A DNA stretch of 56,423 nt, from assembly GCA_039922875.1 (NCBI GenBank), contig JBDTDV010000026.1, forward strand, positions 1-56,423, given 5' to 3'. The position numbers and the translations under genes are program-made. Shown piece after piece: positions 1 through 8,245 of the stretch. Origin of the DNA: JBDTDV01 sp039922875. GTDB lineage: Bacteria > Actinomycetota > Actinomycetes > Actinomycetales > Microbacteriaceae. The notes below the pieces were generated by a model that was not told the DNA's origin, did no database searches, and worked only from the letters and a program-made list of their open reading frames with translations. Position 1 is the stretch's first letter. The number at the start of each line of letters is the position of its first letter.

Positions 1-536
1 GAGGTGAGTGCCGGCTCGAGGAGTGTGAGGTTTGTCGGGATCGCCCCGTCGGCGAAGACCTTCTTTCCGCCGCCGAGGAGGATCGGATACACCCAGAGTG
101 TGAGCCGGTCGAAGAGCCGCTTAGCGAACAGAGTCTGCACGAAGTCGAGGCTGCCGATGACATGGATGTTCGCGTGCCGGTCGCGCAATTCGCGAACGGC
201 GGTGCCGACATCAGGACCTAGCAGCGTGGAATCCGCCCACTGGAAATTCAGCGCCTGACGCGAGGCCACATATTTCGGCAGGCGATTGAACAGCCGCGCG
301 ATGTCGCCCTCTGCGTGCGGCCAGTACGCGGCGAAGATGTCGTAAGTCCGGCGGCCGAGAAGCAGCGCGTCCATTCCCACCATCCCGGAGTCGACCTGCT
401 CGCCGACGGCCTCGTCGATAAGCGGCGCCTGCCAGCCGCCGAAGGCGAACCCGGCGTCGGTGTCCTCATCCGGGCCGCCGGGCGCCTGGGCGACGCCATC
501 GAGCGTGCTGAACAAGTCGATGTGGATGAGTCCCAT
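1..536 (-). CDS. Dihydrofolate reductase-family protein (RibD C-terminal fold), 3' end outside window
   Basis: The reading frame starts at ATG 536-534 and runs off the left edge with 178 codons visible and no stop. The N-terminus MGLIHIDLFSTLDG and the later LLLGRRTYDIFAAYWP match the RibD-C/DHFR-like family: a first strand followed by a short loop, then the GRxTYD motif that lines the NADPH pocket. The family is usually about 180-200 residues, so only a few residues should be missing. Members are cytosolic NAD(P)H-dependent reductases, and many have no proven substrate, so only the fold is assigned. It stands alone, transcribed away from the fluoride-channel genes. The frame was read directly from the reverse complement. 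Confidence 0.85.
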   Translation of the reverse strand, partial: MGLIHIDLFSTLDGVAQAPGGPDEDTDAGFAFGGWQAPLIDEAVGEQVDSGMVGMDALLLGRRTYDIFAAYWPHAEGDIARLFNRLPKYVASRQALNFQWADSTLLGPDVGTAVRELRDRHANIHVIGSLDFVQTLFAKRLFDRLTLWVYPILLGGGKKVFADGAIPTNLTLLEPALT

Positions 537-970
537 GGTGTGCTCCGTCCAGTCGCCCACCGCCCCCGGCGGCGGGATCATATCGAGCCTGCCACATCGT
601 TCACTGCCGAACAACGGGAGTCAACCGGCCGACGCATGATGCAGACGTGGTGTCCCGTGCGTGAGGATGCAGCCTCTGGTAAAGGAGCCGCTTGATAGAA
701 TCGGATGCGCAGCAATCGCGCGCACTCCCGGTTGAGCCGCTGGCCGTGATTATGGCGGTCTCGTAACTAGTGTGGCGTCGCGAGCCATGGACGGGAGAGC
801 CTTTCGTGCGAGGTCCAGGCGGCGCTGAACGGCCGAGGAAGACTCCGCCCGGTCTCGTTCCTACGCGGCCACGAGGGTATCGGATGGCGTCGCTGTGGCA
901 CCACCGTCACGCCACCTTGCCGGTCAACAGCGAAATTGAGGTCGCCCGGAGCGTCGCCGGGGTGCCGGTG
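537..970. other. Intergenic region, no gene supported
   Basis: About 430 bases lie between the divergent RibD-fold gene and the first crcB gene. Small open frames exist on both strands, but none has a recognisable protein or a convincing ribosome-binding site. The upstream extension of the crcB frame (from 770) reads as low-complexity Arg/Pro-rich sequence and is probably not translated. I looked for a fluoride riboswitch (crcB motif) and could not see its conserved segments. Confidence 0.5.
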
Positions 971-1378
971 ATGCTCCGGATCCGGCCGAGCTTTCTTGTC
1001 CTGACCGCGCTTGGTGGGGCCCTGGGTACGGCGGCCCGCTTCGGCCTCACTTCGATTTCGCCGAGCTGGGAAACCCTGTCGGCCGGGACGGTGATCGTCA
1101 ACCTCGTCGGTCCCTTTCTGCTTGGCGTCCTCCTGCAATTCCTGTCCGAAGGGACAGCGTCGAAACGGCGCCGCGCGATGCAGCTGCTGATCGGCGTCGG
1201 GTTCCTCGGTGCCTTCACCAGTTACGCCCAGCTCGCCGTCGACACGGTCACGGTTTCTGAGCATGGCCATCTGCTGCTCGCCGTAGCGTACGCACTGATC
1301 ACGATCGTTGCCGGTGCCGCGGCGGCGTGGCTGGGCATCGTCACGGCATCCCATCGGCGCCGGAATCCGCACCGATGA
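971..1378 (+). CDS. crcB: Fluoride efflux channel subunit, FluC/CrcB family (first of pair)
   Basis: This 135-residue membrane protein belongs to the FluC family, which forms dual-topology dimeric channels that expel fluoride from the cytoplasm. Visible signatures are GGALGTAARF at residues 15-24, GTVIVNLVGPFLLG with the conserved Asn44, and GVGFLGAFTSY around residues 75-85. The last replaces the usual FTTFS stretch, so this copy looks like the more divergent half of a heterodimer. There are four hydrophobic segments. I chose ATG 971 over the frame opening at 770 because it sits immediately before the first conserved segment and gives family length. The stop overlaps the start of the second copy (ATGA), which implies coupled translation. 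Confidence 0.9.
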   Translation: MLRIRPSFLVLTALGGALGTAARFGLTSISPSWETLSAGTVIVNLVGPFLLGVLLQFLSEGTASKRRRAMQLLIGVGFLGAFTSYAQLAVDTVTVSEHGHLLLAVAYALITIVAGAAAAWLGIVTASHRRRNPHR

Positions 1379-1773
1379 GCGATGCTGTCGGAATGGTTGT
1401 GACCACGTGCCTGATCGCTGTCAGCGGCGGGCTCGGGGCGGCGTTTCGCCTCGCCTTGAATGGCCTCATCCACCGACACGTTCGCCCCAACTATCCGGTG
1501 GCGATGTCGATCATTAACATCTCCGGGTCATTCGTGCTCGGGCTTTTGGCTGGGTTGGCCTCTGGCCATCTCATTCCTGAACAGTGCAGCCTGGTCATCG
1601 GGGTCGGCCTTGTCGGCGGATTCACCGCGTTCAGCGCGACCAGCTTTCAGACGTTGCGGTTGCTGCAGGAACGTCGAGTTTGGCTCGCCGTGGCAAACTC
1701 GGTCGGGATGATTGCGGTCGCGGTGCTCGCGGCCGGCTTCGGAATCTGGTTGGGTCGCGCGCTGGCGGCCTAG
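1375..1773 (+). CDS. crcB: Fluoride efflux channel subunit, FluC/CrcB family (second of pair)
   Basis: This second 132-residue FluC subunit starts at ATG 1375 inside the stop of the first copy. It has GGLGAAFRLALNG near residue 18, INISGSFVLG, and a near-canonical GGFTAFSATS segment carrying the Phe and Ser/Thr residues that line the fluoride pathway. Four transmembrane segments fit its length. Actinobacteria and Firmicutes often encode FluC as two adjacent genes whose products assemble as an antiparallel heterodimer. The different pore motifs of the two copies here fit that arrangement. Alternative in-frame starts upstream (1327) would overlap the first gene by about 50 bases and add nothing conserved. 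Confidence 0.92.
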   Translation: MSDAVGMVVTTCLIAVSGGLGAAFRLALNGLIHRHVRPNYPVAMSIINISGSFVLGLLAGLASGHLIPEQCSLVIGVGLVGGFTAFSATSFQTLRLLQERRVWLAVANSVGMIAVAVLAAGFGIWLGRALAA

Positions 1774-1842
1774 CGGATGGTGCGGTCATGCAGCCAATCA
1801 CTCCTGCAACGGCTCCGGGTCCGGGGTAGCGTTGCAGAGATG

Positions 1843-3225
1843 ATGCCTCCAACTATCGCAACGGTCGGCGAGCTCCGGGCATCGGGGCACGTCCAAAAGA
1901 CCCTCCGTGCTGAAATCCGGGACAACATCCTGTCCGCGCTCCGCGAAGGGCGTGACCCCTGGCCCGGCCTGCACGGCTTCTCGACCACGGTGATCCCGCA
2001 ACTCGAGCGAGCTCTGATCGCCGGGCACGACATTGTGTTGCTCGGTGAGCGCGGGCAGGGTAAGACCCGCTTGTTGCGCACGCTGGTCGGTCTGCTTGAC
2101 GAATGGTCGCCGGTCATCGCAGGCTCCGAACTCGGCGAGCATCCCTTCACTCCGATCACCACGGTGAGCCGGCGTCGCGCCGCTGAACTGGGGGACGAGC
2201 TGCCGGTTGCCTGGCGCCACCGCGATGAGCGGTATGCCGAGAAACTCGCCACGCCCGACACGAGCGTTGCCGACCTGATCGGCGACGTCGACCCGATGAA
2301 GGTCGCCGAAGGCCGCAGCCTCGGAGATCCGGAGACCATTCATTTCGGCCTCATTCCGCGCAGCCACCGGGGCATCGTCGCCATCAACGAGTTGCCCGAC
2401 CTCGCCGAGCGGATCCAGGTCGCGATGCTCAACGTGATGGAGGAACGGGACATCCAAATCCGCGGCTATGTGCTGCGACTTCCGCTCGACGTGCTGGTGG
2501 TGGCCAGCGCCAACCCTGAGGATTACACCAACCGCGGCCGAATCATCACTCCGCTCAAAGACCGCTTCGGCGCCGAAATCCGCACCCACTATCCGACCGA
2601 GTTGGATGACGAGGTCGCAATTATCCGCCAGGAATCCGAGCTCGTCGCAGACGTGCCGGACTACCTCGTCGAGATTCTGGCCCGCTTTACCAGGGCATTG
2701 CGGGAGTCGACCGCGGTCGACCAGCGCAGCGGCGTCAGCGCCCGCTTCGCTATCGCCGGCGCTGAGACGATCGCCGCCGCCGCACTGCACCGGGCGAGCC
2801 GTCAGGGCGAAGCCGAAGCTGTCCCTCGGCCGGTGGACCTGGAGACCGCGGTGGATGTGCTCGGCGGCAAGATCGAGTTCGAGTCTGGTGAGGAGGGGCG
2901 TGAGGACGAGATACTCGACCACCTGCTGCGCACCGCAACGGCCGAGACGGTCAGAGCTCATTTCCACGGCCTGGACTTTGCCATTCTGCTGGATGCCATC
3001 GAGAGCGGGGCCATGGTGACCACCGGCGAGCAGGTGACCGCTGGTGACTTCCTGGCCGCACTGCCGGCGTTGGGCGAATCCGAGCTCTACGACGAGATCT
3101 GCCAGCGTGTCGGCGCGACAAACGACGGTCAGCGGGCCGGCGCGATCGAGCTGGCTCTTGAGGGCCTCTACCTGATGCGCAAGATCAGCAAGGAGAGCGC
3201 GGGCGGCGAGACGATTTATGGCTAG
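1843..3225 (+). CDS. MoxR/magnesium-chelatase-I-like AAA+ ATPase
   Basis: The product is about 460 residues. Walker A is GERGQGKTR at residues 68-76. The Walker B-like segment GIVAINELPDL has Asn where Asp is usual before the Glu. Sensor 1 lies in ASANPEDYTNRGRI, and a ChlI-like insert NVMEERDIQIRGY sits between them. These features place it with MoxR/ChlI-type AAA+ proteins, which remodel partner complexes or help insert metals. Its 3' end overlaps the VWA-domain gene by 8 bases, the standard ATPase/VWA pairing of this class. ATG 1840 and 1843 are tandem starts; the frame opens earlier at 1777 but with no conserved sequence. The client is unknown. Confidence 0.88.
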   Translation: MPPTIATVGELRASGHVQKTLRAEIRDNILSALREGRDPWPGLHGFSTTVIPQLERALIAGHDIVLLGERGQGKTRLLRTLVGLLDEWSPVIAGSELGEHPFTPITTVSRRRAAELGDELPVAWRHRDERYAEKLATPDTSVADLIGDVDPMKVAEGRSLGDPETIHFGLIPRSHRGIVAINELPDLAERIQVAMLNVMEERDIQIRGYVLRLPLDVLVVASANPEDYTNRGRIITPLKDRFGAEIRTHYPTELDDEVAIIRQESELVADVPDYLVEILARFTRALRESTAVDQRSGVSARFAIAGAETIAAAALHRASRQGEAEAVPRPVDLETAVDVLGGKIEFESGEEGREDEILDHLLRTATAETVRAHFHGLDFAILLDAIESGAMVTTGEQVTAGDFLAALPALGESELYDEICQRVGATNDGQRAGAIELALEGLYLMRKISKESAGGETIYG

Positions 3226-5275
3226 AACGAATCGGCGCCTCACGCGTGCTTCGCGGTACGGCAAGTACCTGGGCGGGCCGGATCCGCTGGCCCCGCCTAT
3301 CGACCTTAATGAGGCGCTGGACGCCATCGGCGAGGATGTCATGGCCGGCTACTCGCCGGAGACCGCGCTGCGGGAGTTCCTGCGTCGTGGTGGCGCGAGC
3401 CGGGCAGGGCTCGACGATCTGGCCCGCCGAGTTGCCGAGCGCCGCCGACAGCTGACCCGAAAGCACAATCTTGACGGCACTCTTCAGGAGATCAAGGAAC
3501 TGCTTGAGAAGGCTGTCCGTGCCGAGCGCGGGCAACTCGCCCGGGATGTCGACATGGACGACGGCGACCGGATGCTGGCCGAGATGCAGCTGAACAACCT
3601 TCCGGCCTCGCCGGCGGCGGCGGTCAGCGAGCTGAGCGAATACCAGTGGCGAAGCCGCCAGGCCCGTGACGACTTCGAGAAGATCAAGGACCTGCTGGGT
3701 CGCGAAATGCTTGACCAGCACTTCGCCGGCATGAAAAATGCGCTGCAGAACGCCACCGATGAGGACCGCGCCGCGACGAGCGAGATGCTCGATGATCTTA
3801 ACGAACTGCTCGAGGCGCACCGCCGCGGCGAGGACAGCCAAGAGCAGTTCGACGCCTTCATGGACAAACACGGCCGCTTCTTCCCCGAGAAGCCAGACAA
3901 TATCGACGAGCTGCTCAACTCTCTGGCGCAACGCGCGGCCGCTGCCCAACGGATGCGCAATTCGATGACCCAGGAACAGCGAGACGAGCTCGACGCGCTC
4001 GCTCAGCAGGCATTCGGGTCGCCCGAGCTGATGGAGACCCTTGGCCGCCTCGACGACAACCTCCGCTCATTGCGTCCCGGCGAAGATTGGGGCGGCTCCC
4101 AGCAGATGGAGGGTGAGCAGGGACTTGGTCTCGGGGACGGAACCGGCGTGTTCCAGGACATCGCCGACCTCGACGAGTTGTCCGAGCAACTTTCGCAGTC
4201 CTACAACGGATCTCGCATGGACGACCTCGACCTAGACAAGTTGGCCCGCCAACTCGGCGATGAAGCGGCGGTCGACGCCCGCACGCTGCAACAGCTCGAA
4301 CGGGCTCTGCGCGATTCTGGCACCCTGAAGCGCGGCCACGACGGTCAACTCAAGCTGACCCCGAAGGCCATGCGTCAACTCGGCAAGGCGCTGCTGCGCG
4401 AGGTCGCCAAAACGATGTCGGGGCGTCAGGGCAATCGTGACGTGCACCAGGCCGGCGCCGCGGGGGAGCGTTCTGGTGCCACTCGGGCCTGGTCCTTCGG
4501 CGACACCGAGCCGTGGGACGTCACCCGCACCATCACCAACGCCATCACCCGCATCGCCGGCAATGGCAGCTCAACCGCCGCGGGCGTCCGAATCGAGATC
4601 GGCGATGTCGAGGTGCAGGAGAACGAAGAGCGCACCCAGGCGTGCGTGGCACTGCTGGTCGACACGTCGTTCTCGATGGCTATCGATGGCCGTTGGGTAC
4701 CGATGAAACGCACCGCGCTAGCGCTGCACACCCTCATCACCAGTCGTTTCCGCGGCGACGACCTGCAGTTGATCGGCTTCGGTCGCCACGCCGAGGTCAT
4801 GGATATCGAGCAGCTCACCGCGCTCGACGTGAAATATGACAAGGGCACCAACCTGCACCACGCCCTCCTCTTGGCCAACCGCCACTTCCGTAAGCACCCC
4901 GATGCCCAGCCGGTGTTGCTCATCGTGACCGATGGTGAACCGACCTCGCACCTCGAAACCAGCGGCGAGATCTTCTTCAGCTACCCGCCGCACCCATTGA
5001 CCGTGGCTTACGCGGTGCGCGAGCTCGACAATTCGGCGCGTCTCGGCGCGCAGACGACATTCTTCCGTCTCGGCGAGGATCCCGGCCTTGCTCGGTTCAT
5101 CGATGCGATGGCCAAGCGAGTCGGTGGGATGGTCGTCTCTCCCGAGCTCGACGACCTCGGTGCGGCAGTGGTCGCGTCCTACCTTGGCTCACGCCGTGGA
5201 GGTGGCGGTTACGGCGCCTCGGATGCCGGCTTCGACGATATGTTCGGCCGTGGCTGGGGTGGCTGGACCACCTGA
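3218..5275 (+). CDS. VWA-domain protein partnered with MoxR-like ATPase
   Basis: This 685-residue cytosolic protein has no signal peptide or membrane segment. The first 400 or so residues are charged and probably helical. The C-terminal third is a von Willebrand A domain with a full MIDAS: DTSFS at residues 482-486 and IVTDGEPTS further on. Such proteins bind a divalent ion and act with the adjacent AAA+ ATPase as a two-part chelatase-like or chaperone machine, as in ChlI/ChlD, MoxR/CoxE and RavA/ViaA. A Gly-rich tail (residues ~660-685) ends the protein. The start ATG 3218 lies within the end of the ATPase gene, so translation is likely coupled. The substrate is not known. Confidence 0.88.
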   Translation: MARTNRRLTRASRYGKYLGGPDPLAPPIDLNEALDAIGEDVMAGYSPETALREFLRRGGASRAGLDDLARRVAERRRQLTRKHNLDGTLQEIKELLEKAVRAERGQLARDVDMDDGDRMLAEMQLNNLPASPAAAVSELSEYQWRSRQARDDFEKIKDLLGREMLDQHFAGMKNALQNATDEDRAATSEMLDDLNELLEAHRRGEDSQEQFDAFMDKHGRFFPEKPDNIDELLNSLAQRAAAAQRMRNSMTQEQRDELDALAQQAFGSPELMETLGRLDDNLRSLRPGEDWGGSQQMEGEQGLGLGDGTGVFQDIADLDELSEQLSQSYNGSRMDDLDLDKLARQLGDEAAVDARTLQQLERALRDSGTLKRGHDGQLKLTPKAMRQLGKALLREVAKTMSGRQGNRDVHQAGAAGERSGATRAWSFGDTEPWDVTRTITNAITRIAGNGSSTAAGVRIEIGDVEVQENEERTQACVALLVDTSFSMAIDGRWVPMKRTALALHTLITSRFRGDDLQLIGFGRHAEVMDIEQLTALDVKYDKGTNLHHALLLANRHFRKHPDAQPVLLIVTDGEPTSHLETSGEIFFSYPPHPLTVAYAVRELDNSARLGAQTTFFRLGEDPGLARFIDAMAKRVGGMVVSPELDDLGAAVVASYLGSRRGGGGYGASDAGFDDMFGRGWGGWTT

Positions 5276-5282
5276 GCCGCGA

Positions 5283-6053
5283 TCAGAACGGTGGCCAGGG
5301 GATCGCGGGCATCTGGCCGTGAGGAGCCGGAAACAGTCCTTCTGACCGTAATCGGTCGCAGCGCGCGGCGAATGCGGCGATCTCGACATTGCTGAGCAAG
5401 CCGGCAAGAGCCTCGCCGAGTTCGCCGTCAAGATCTGCGCGGACGCGGTGGATGCCGTCGAGTTCGTCGGCGTTCAGTTCTTCGCCGAGCCATCCCCACA
5501 GAATCGTGCGCAGCTTGTGTTCGACGTGGAACGTGAGCCCGTGATCGACCCCGTGCCGGTGGCCGTCTGCCATCGCGAGGATGTGAGCTCCCTTGCGGTC
5601 GGCATTGTTCACGACCGCGTCGAACACGGCCATCCGTCGCAGCGCGAAGGAGTCCTCGTGGATGAACGTCACCGAACGATCGTGCTCGTCCGTGCCGTCC
5701 AGGATCCGGCGCCAGCCGTTCTTCGGCAGATCGCCCGTCGAGACGATGTCCACGGCATCCTGCTTGGGATCGGAATCCTTCCACAGCTGCACCATTCCCC
5801 TTCCCAGTGGGCCGTCCCGCAGCCAGGTTCGGGGCACGATGTTCCAGCCGGAGGACTCGGATACCAGGAATGCGGCGACTTCGCGATGCGCGAGGTCGCG
5901 GGCGGGGAAATCCCACAACGGCCGTTCCCCGGCGATCGGCTTGTAGACGACGGCGACGTCGCCGATCCTGCCCAGAAAGGTCGCGTTCGACGCCGTCGTG
6001 ATCCGACCTGTGAGTTCGAGTTCGCCGTCGAGAAGGTCAGCCTTCGAAAGCAT
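5283..6053 (-). CDS. SCO1664-family protein (PI3/4-kinase-like fold)
   Basis: This is a 256-residue protein from ATG 6053. The N-terminus ITTASNATFLGRIGDVAVVYKPIAGERPLWDF resembles the nucleotide-binding start of PI3/4-kinase-like proteins, with a Lys in VVYKP. AVFDAVVNNADRKGAHIL (Asn/Asp pair) and VDHGLTFH look like catalytic and metal-binding loops. It is the actinobacterial family named after Streptomyces SCO1664. The start overlaps the stop of the DUF3090 gene (TGATG), and the histidine phosphatase gene lies next upstream. In many actinobacteria this trio sits beside mshC for mycothiol synthesis, but mshC is not in this window. The biochemical role is unproven. The upstream extension to 6308 overlaps DUF3090 and was rejected. 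Confidence 0.85.
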   Translation of the reverse strand: MLSKADLLDGELELTGRITTASNATFLGRIGDVAVVYKPIAGERPLWDFPARDLAHREVAAFLVSESSGWNIVPRTWLRDGPLGRGMVQLWKDSDPKQDAVDIVSTGDLPKNGWRRILDGTDEHDRSVTFIHEDSFALRRMAVFDAVVNNADRKGAHILAMADGHRHGVDHGLTFHVEHKLRTILWGWLGEELNADELDGIHRVRADLDGELGEALAGLLSNVEIAAFAARCDRLRSEGLFPAPHGQMPAIPWPPF

Positions 6054-6610
6054 CACACGTCGCCGGGCATCGGGCAGAGGTGCCCATCCGGGTCCATCGG
6101 GTTGCCGCAGAGCGGGCAACGGGGTCGGCCGGCGCTGACCACCTCGAGGATTCGTTTCGTGAACGCGCGGGCGGTTCCGACCGGAATCCGCACCACCAGC
6201 ATCTCCGTCGGCTCCTGCTCCTGCGGCGGTTCTGCTGCGTGGAGGTTCTCTTCCGGTTCCTCCAGAGGATAAGCCTCGATCACGATCTGCGCGGTCGAGG
6301 AATCCCACCCGAGACTCAGGGCGGCGGTTCGGAACTGCGTCTGGATAGGCTGCTCCAGCGGGTCGTTGTCAACCAGTTCAGCCGGCGTCTCGGCGGGGAT
6401 GCTGAACGGGTTGCCGTCGCGCGTCATCAGTTGGTCGAGAATCTCTTCGATCTTCTCGGCGAGCACCGCTGACTGCTCCTTTTCGAGGGCGACGCTGACG
6501 ATTCGGGCTCGGTCGCGTGCTTGCAGATAGAACGTGCGTGACCCCGGTTCACCGACGGCGCCGACGACGATCCGGTCGGGCCAGTCGAACCCGTGGACGA
6601 TGGTGTGCAT
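6053..6610 (-). CDS. DUF3090-family protein with C-terminal cysteine motif
   Basis: This is a 185-residue conserved actinobacterial protein of unknown function starting MHTIVHGFDWPDRIVVGAVG. The body is acidic around residues 120-140 (EEPEENLHAAEPPQEQEP). It ends in CPLCGNPMDPDGHLCPMPG, a three-cysteine plus histidine pattern that could hold a metal ion. It is translationally coupled to the SCO1664-family gene downstream, and the phosphatase gene ends about 35 bases upstream. The conserved association suggests one pathway, perhaps linked to phosphorylated small molecules or proteins, but no reaction is established. No alternative start is attractive: ATG 6610 fits the conserved family N-terminus. 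Confidence 0.88.
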   Translation of the reverse strand: MHTIVHGFDWPDRIVVGAVGEPGSRTFYLQARDRARIVSVALEKEQSAVLAEKIEEILDQLMTRDGNPFSIPAETPAELVDNDPLEQPIQTQFRTAALSLGWDSSTAQIVIEAYPLEEPEENLHAAEPPQEQEPTEMLVVRIPVGTARAFTKRILEVVSAGRPRCPLCGNPMDPDGHLCPMPGDV

Positions 6611-6644
6611 GTGAATATCCTACGAGCGGACCGCGGTCATCATG

Positions 6645-7331
6645 CTAGAGGTTGCCCGCTCCGCCGCCAACCGGCGCGTCGGTCGCGGGGGCGATGGCGT
6701 TGAGCCAGGAGAGGTCGCCCGAGTCGGTATTGGTGGAGTAGACGCTCGGACGGCTGGCCCCGTACCGCACGATCGAGACCGAGCCCGGGGCCACGGTGAT
6801 TCGCTGAAACAGGTCAAGGTGCATGCCGAGCGCGTCGGCGAGGATCGATTTGATGATGTCGCCATGGCTCACCGCCGCCCACACCGCGCCGGGTCCGTGC
6901 TGCGACTGAAACGCGGCATCGTGACCTCTGATCGCGGCGACCGACCTCGCTTGCATCGCGGCCAACGCCTCCCCGCCGGGGAATGCGGCGGCCGACGGTT
7001 GCGTCTGCACCAGCGACCACAACTCTTCATTGGCAAGCTCGCTGAGATTGCGGCCCTGCCACTGGCCATAGTCGCACTCGGTGATGCCCCGATCGATTGC
7101 GGCCGCGGGGGTGCCGGTCTGGTGGTCGAGGATTATCCGTGCTGTCTGCCGACAGCGTTCCAGCGGACTTGAGATCACTCCGACTAACGGTATGGCGGCC
7201 AGACGCTGGGCCGTGCGGGCAGCCTGGCCGCGTCCGACCTTGTCGAGCCTGACCCCGGCGGCTCGTCCGGCCAGCACGCCGTCGGTATTGGCAGTGCTGC
7301 GGCCGTGCCGCACTAGGATGACTGTGGCCAT
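6645..7331 (-). CDS. Histidine phosphatase superfamily protein (MSMEG_4193-like)
   Basis: This 228-residue protein has the phosphoglycerate-mutase-like signature LVRHGRSTAN (catalytic His9), ITECDYGQW with the acid residue, and AVSHGDIIKSIL with the second catalytic His. It has no signal peptide and should be cytosolic. The family hydrolyses phosphate monoesters through a phosphohistidine. The subtype is the actinobacterial MSMEG_4193 type that travels with DUF3090 and SCO1664, as here. It is the first gene of a probable three-gene minus-strand unit (7331 to 5283). The substrate is unknown. A Gly/Ala-rich C-terminus ends the protein. Confidence 0.9.
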   Translation of the reverse strand: MATVILVRHGRSTANTDGVLAGRAAGVRLDKVGRGQAARTAQRLAAIPLVGVISSPLERCRQTARIILDHQTGTPAAAIDRGITECDYGQWQGRNLSELANEELWSLVQTQPSAAAFPGGEALAAMQARSVAAIRGHDAAFQSQHGPGAVWAAVSHGDIIKSILADALGMHLDLFQRITVAPGSVSIVRYGASRPSVYSTNTDSGDLSWLNAIAPATDAPVGGGAGNL

Positions 7332-7404
7332 GCCTCAAGCCTAGACACCTGGTTGAGATCCACCCGACCGTGAGTCCGACCGGCGCGGATCAGAAGGAAC
7401 CGGA

Positions 7405-8187
7405 TCAGGAGAAGAAGGGAATCAGGTGCGAAGCGATGGCATCAGCGGCGACCGCGTGGGTTTGGCCCTCGATGACTTCAACTCGCGCACCCGGTATTGC
7501 TTTGGCCACCTCGGCCCCGCCATACCGGAGAAATGCGGGGCTTGCGCCGCCGACGAGTGTGAGGGTCGGTACCTCAACCTGCTTGGCCAAGGACACCGGA
7601 ACCGTTCCGTCACCCATCAGCGCGTTGTCATAGGCCAGCGTCGGGGCGAGCGCCTCCATCGCCTTCCACGTGGGCGCGTTGCGCATGGCCTGGATCCCCT
7701 CCGGTGGTACCCCGACCCGTTGCAGAAACAATCCGACCGCATCGGCGTTGCGGCCTTCGGCCAGGGCGGTGGTCAGTTCCTTGGTGTAGGCCGCGGCAGC
7801 GGAGAGTCCGTCCGCCGACAGGTACGGCGGCTCGAAGAGGGCGATTCGGTCAATCCTCTCCGAGCCAAGCCGTGCCGCAGCCGCAAGCACGAGGGCTGCG
7901 CCTGAGGAAATTCCCAGCACGCAGGCGGCGCCGCCGGTTGCCGTGATGATGGCGTCGAGATCTTCGATCTCCCGGTCGATGGCGAACGGCACGGTGTCAC
8001 CGCTTTCACCGCGACCGCGCCGGTCGTACAGGTACACCGTGAAGTGGTCGACCAGCTGCCGGGCGATCGGTCGCATCGGGCCGGACTCGCGAAAGCACAT
8101 TGCGCCGTCCACCAGGATTACCGCCGGCCCGCTTCCGGTCGTTTCGAATGCGAGGGTCGTTCCGTCGTGGGAGGTGACTACAGGCAT
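7405..8187 (-). CDS. Alpha/beta hydrolase
   Basis: This 260-residue cytosolic protein has the alpha/beta-hydrolase layout. DGAMCFRES follows the first strands as an oxyanion region, VYLYDRRGRGESGDT is typical of the family, the nucleophile elbow is LGISSGAALVL (Gly-Ile-Ser-Ser-Gly), and the late EGQTHAV supplies the catalytic His. The start ATG 8187 is preceded by AAGGAC at a good distance. Close relatives are annotated as hydrolases without known substrates. It lies between the phosphatase group and the PNPOx-fold gene of the DosR-like locus, separated from the latter by about 60 bases on the same strand. It might therefore be co-transcribed with that gene. Confidence 0.9.
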   Translation of the reverse strand: MPVVTSHDGTTLAFETTGSGPAVILVDGAMCFRESGPMRPIARQLVDHFTVYLYDRRGRGESGDTVPFAIDREIEDLDAIITATGGAACVLGISSGAALVLAAAARLGSERIDRIALFEPPYLSADGLSAAAAYTKELTTALAEGRNADAVGLFLQRVGVPPEGIQAMRNAPTWKAMEALAPTLAYDNALMGDGTVPVSLAKQVEVPTLTLVGGASPAFLRYGGAEVAKAIPGARVEVIEGQTHAVAADAIASHLIPFFS

Positions 8188-8245
8188 GGGACTGTCCTTT
8201 CAGAAACGGGATGCGGCGCTCGTCAGGATGGGAGCGGCCAGCACA

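Noticed and set aside
537..970. Possible fluoride riboswitch before crcB
   Set aside because: I looked for the conserved crcB-motif segments in the leader and could not find them in order. Fluoride control may still occur by other means.
1798..3342. 514-residue antisense open frame over the MoxR-like ATPase
   Set aside because: It is a shadow of the plus-strand gene, which has intact Walker motifs and a coupled VWA partner. The antisense product has no domain.
8175..8191. GGGACTGTCC near the alpha/beta hydrolase start as a DosR box
   Set aside because: The half-sites have a one-base gap instead of the four-base spacer needed, so it does not fit the DosR box.
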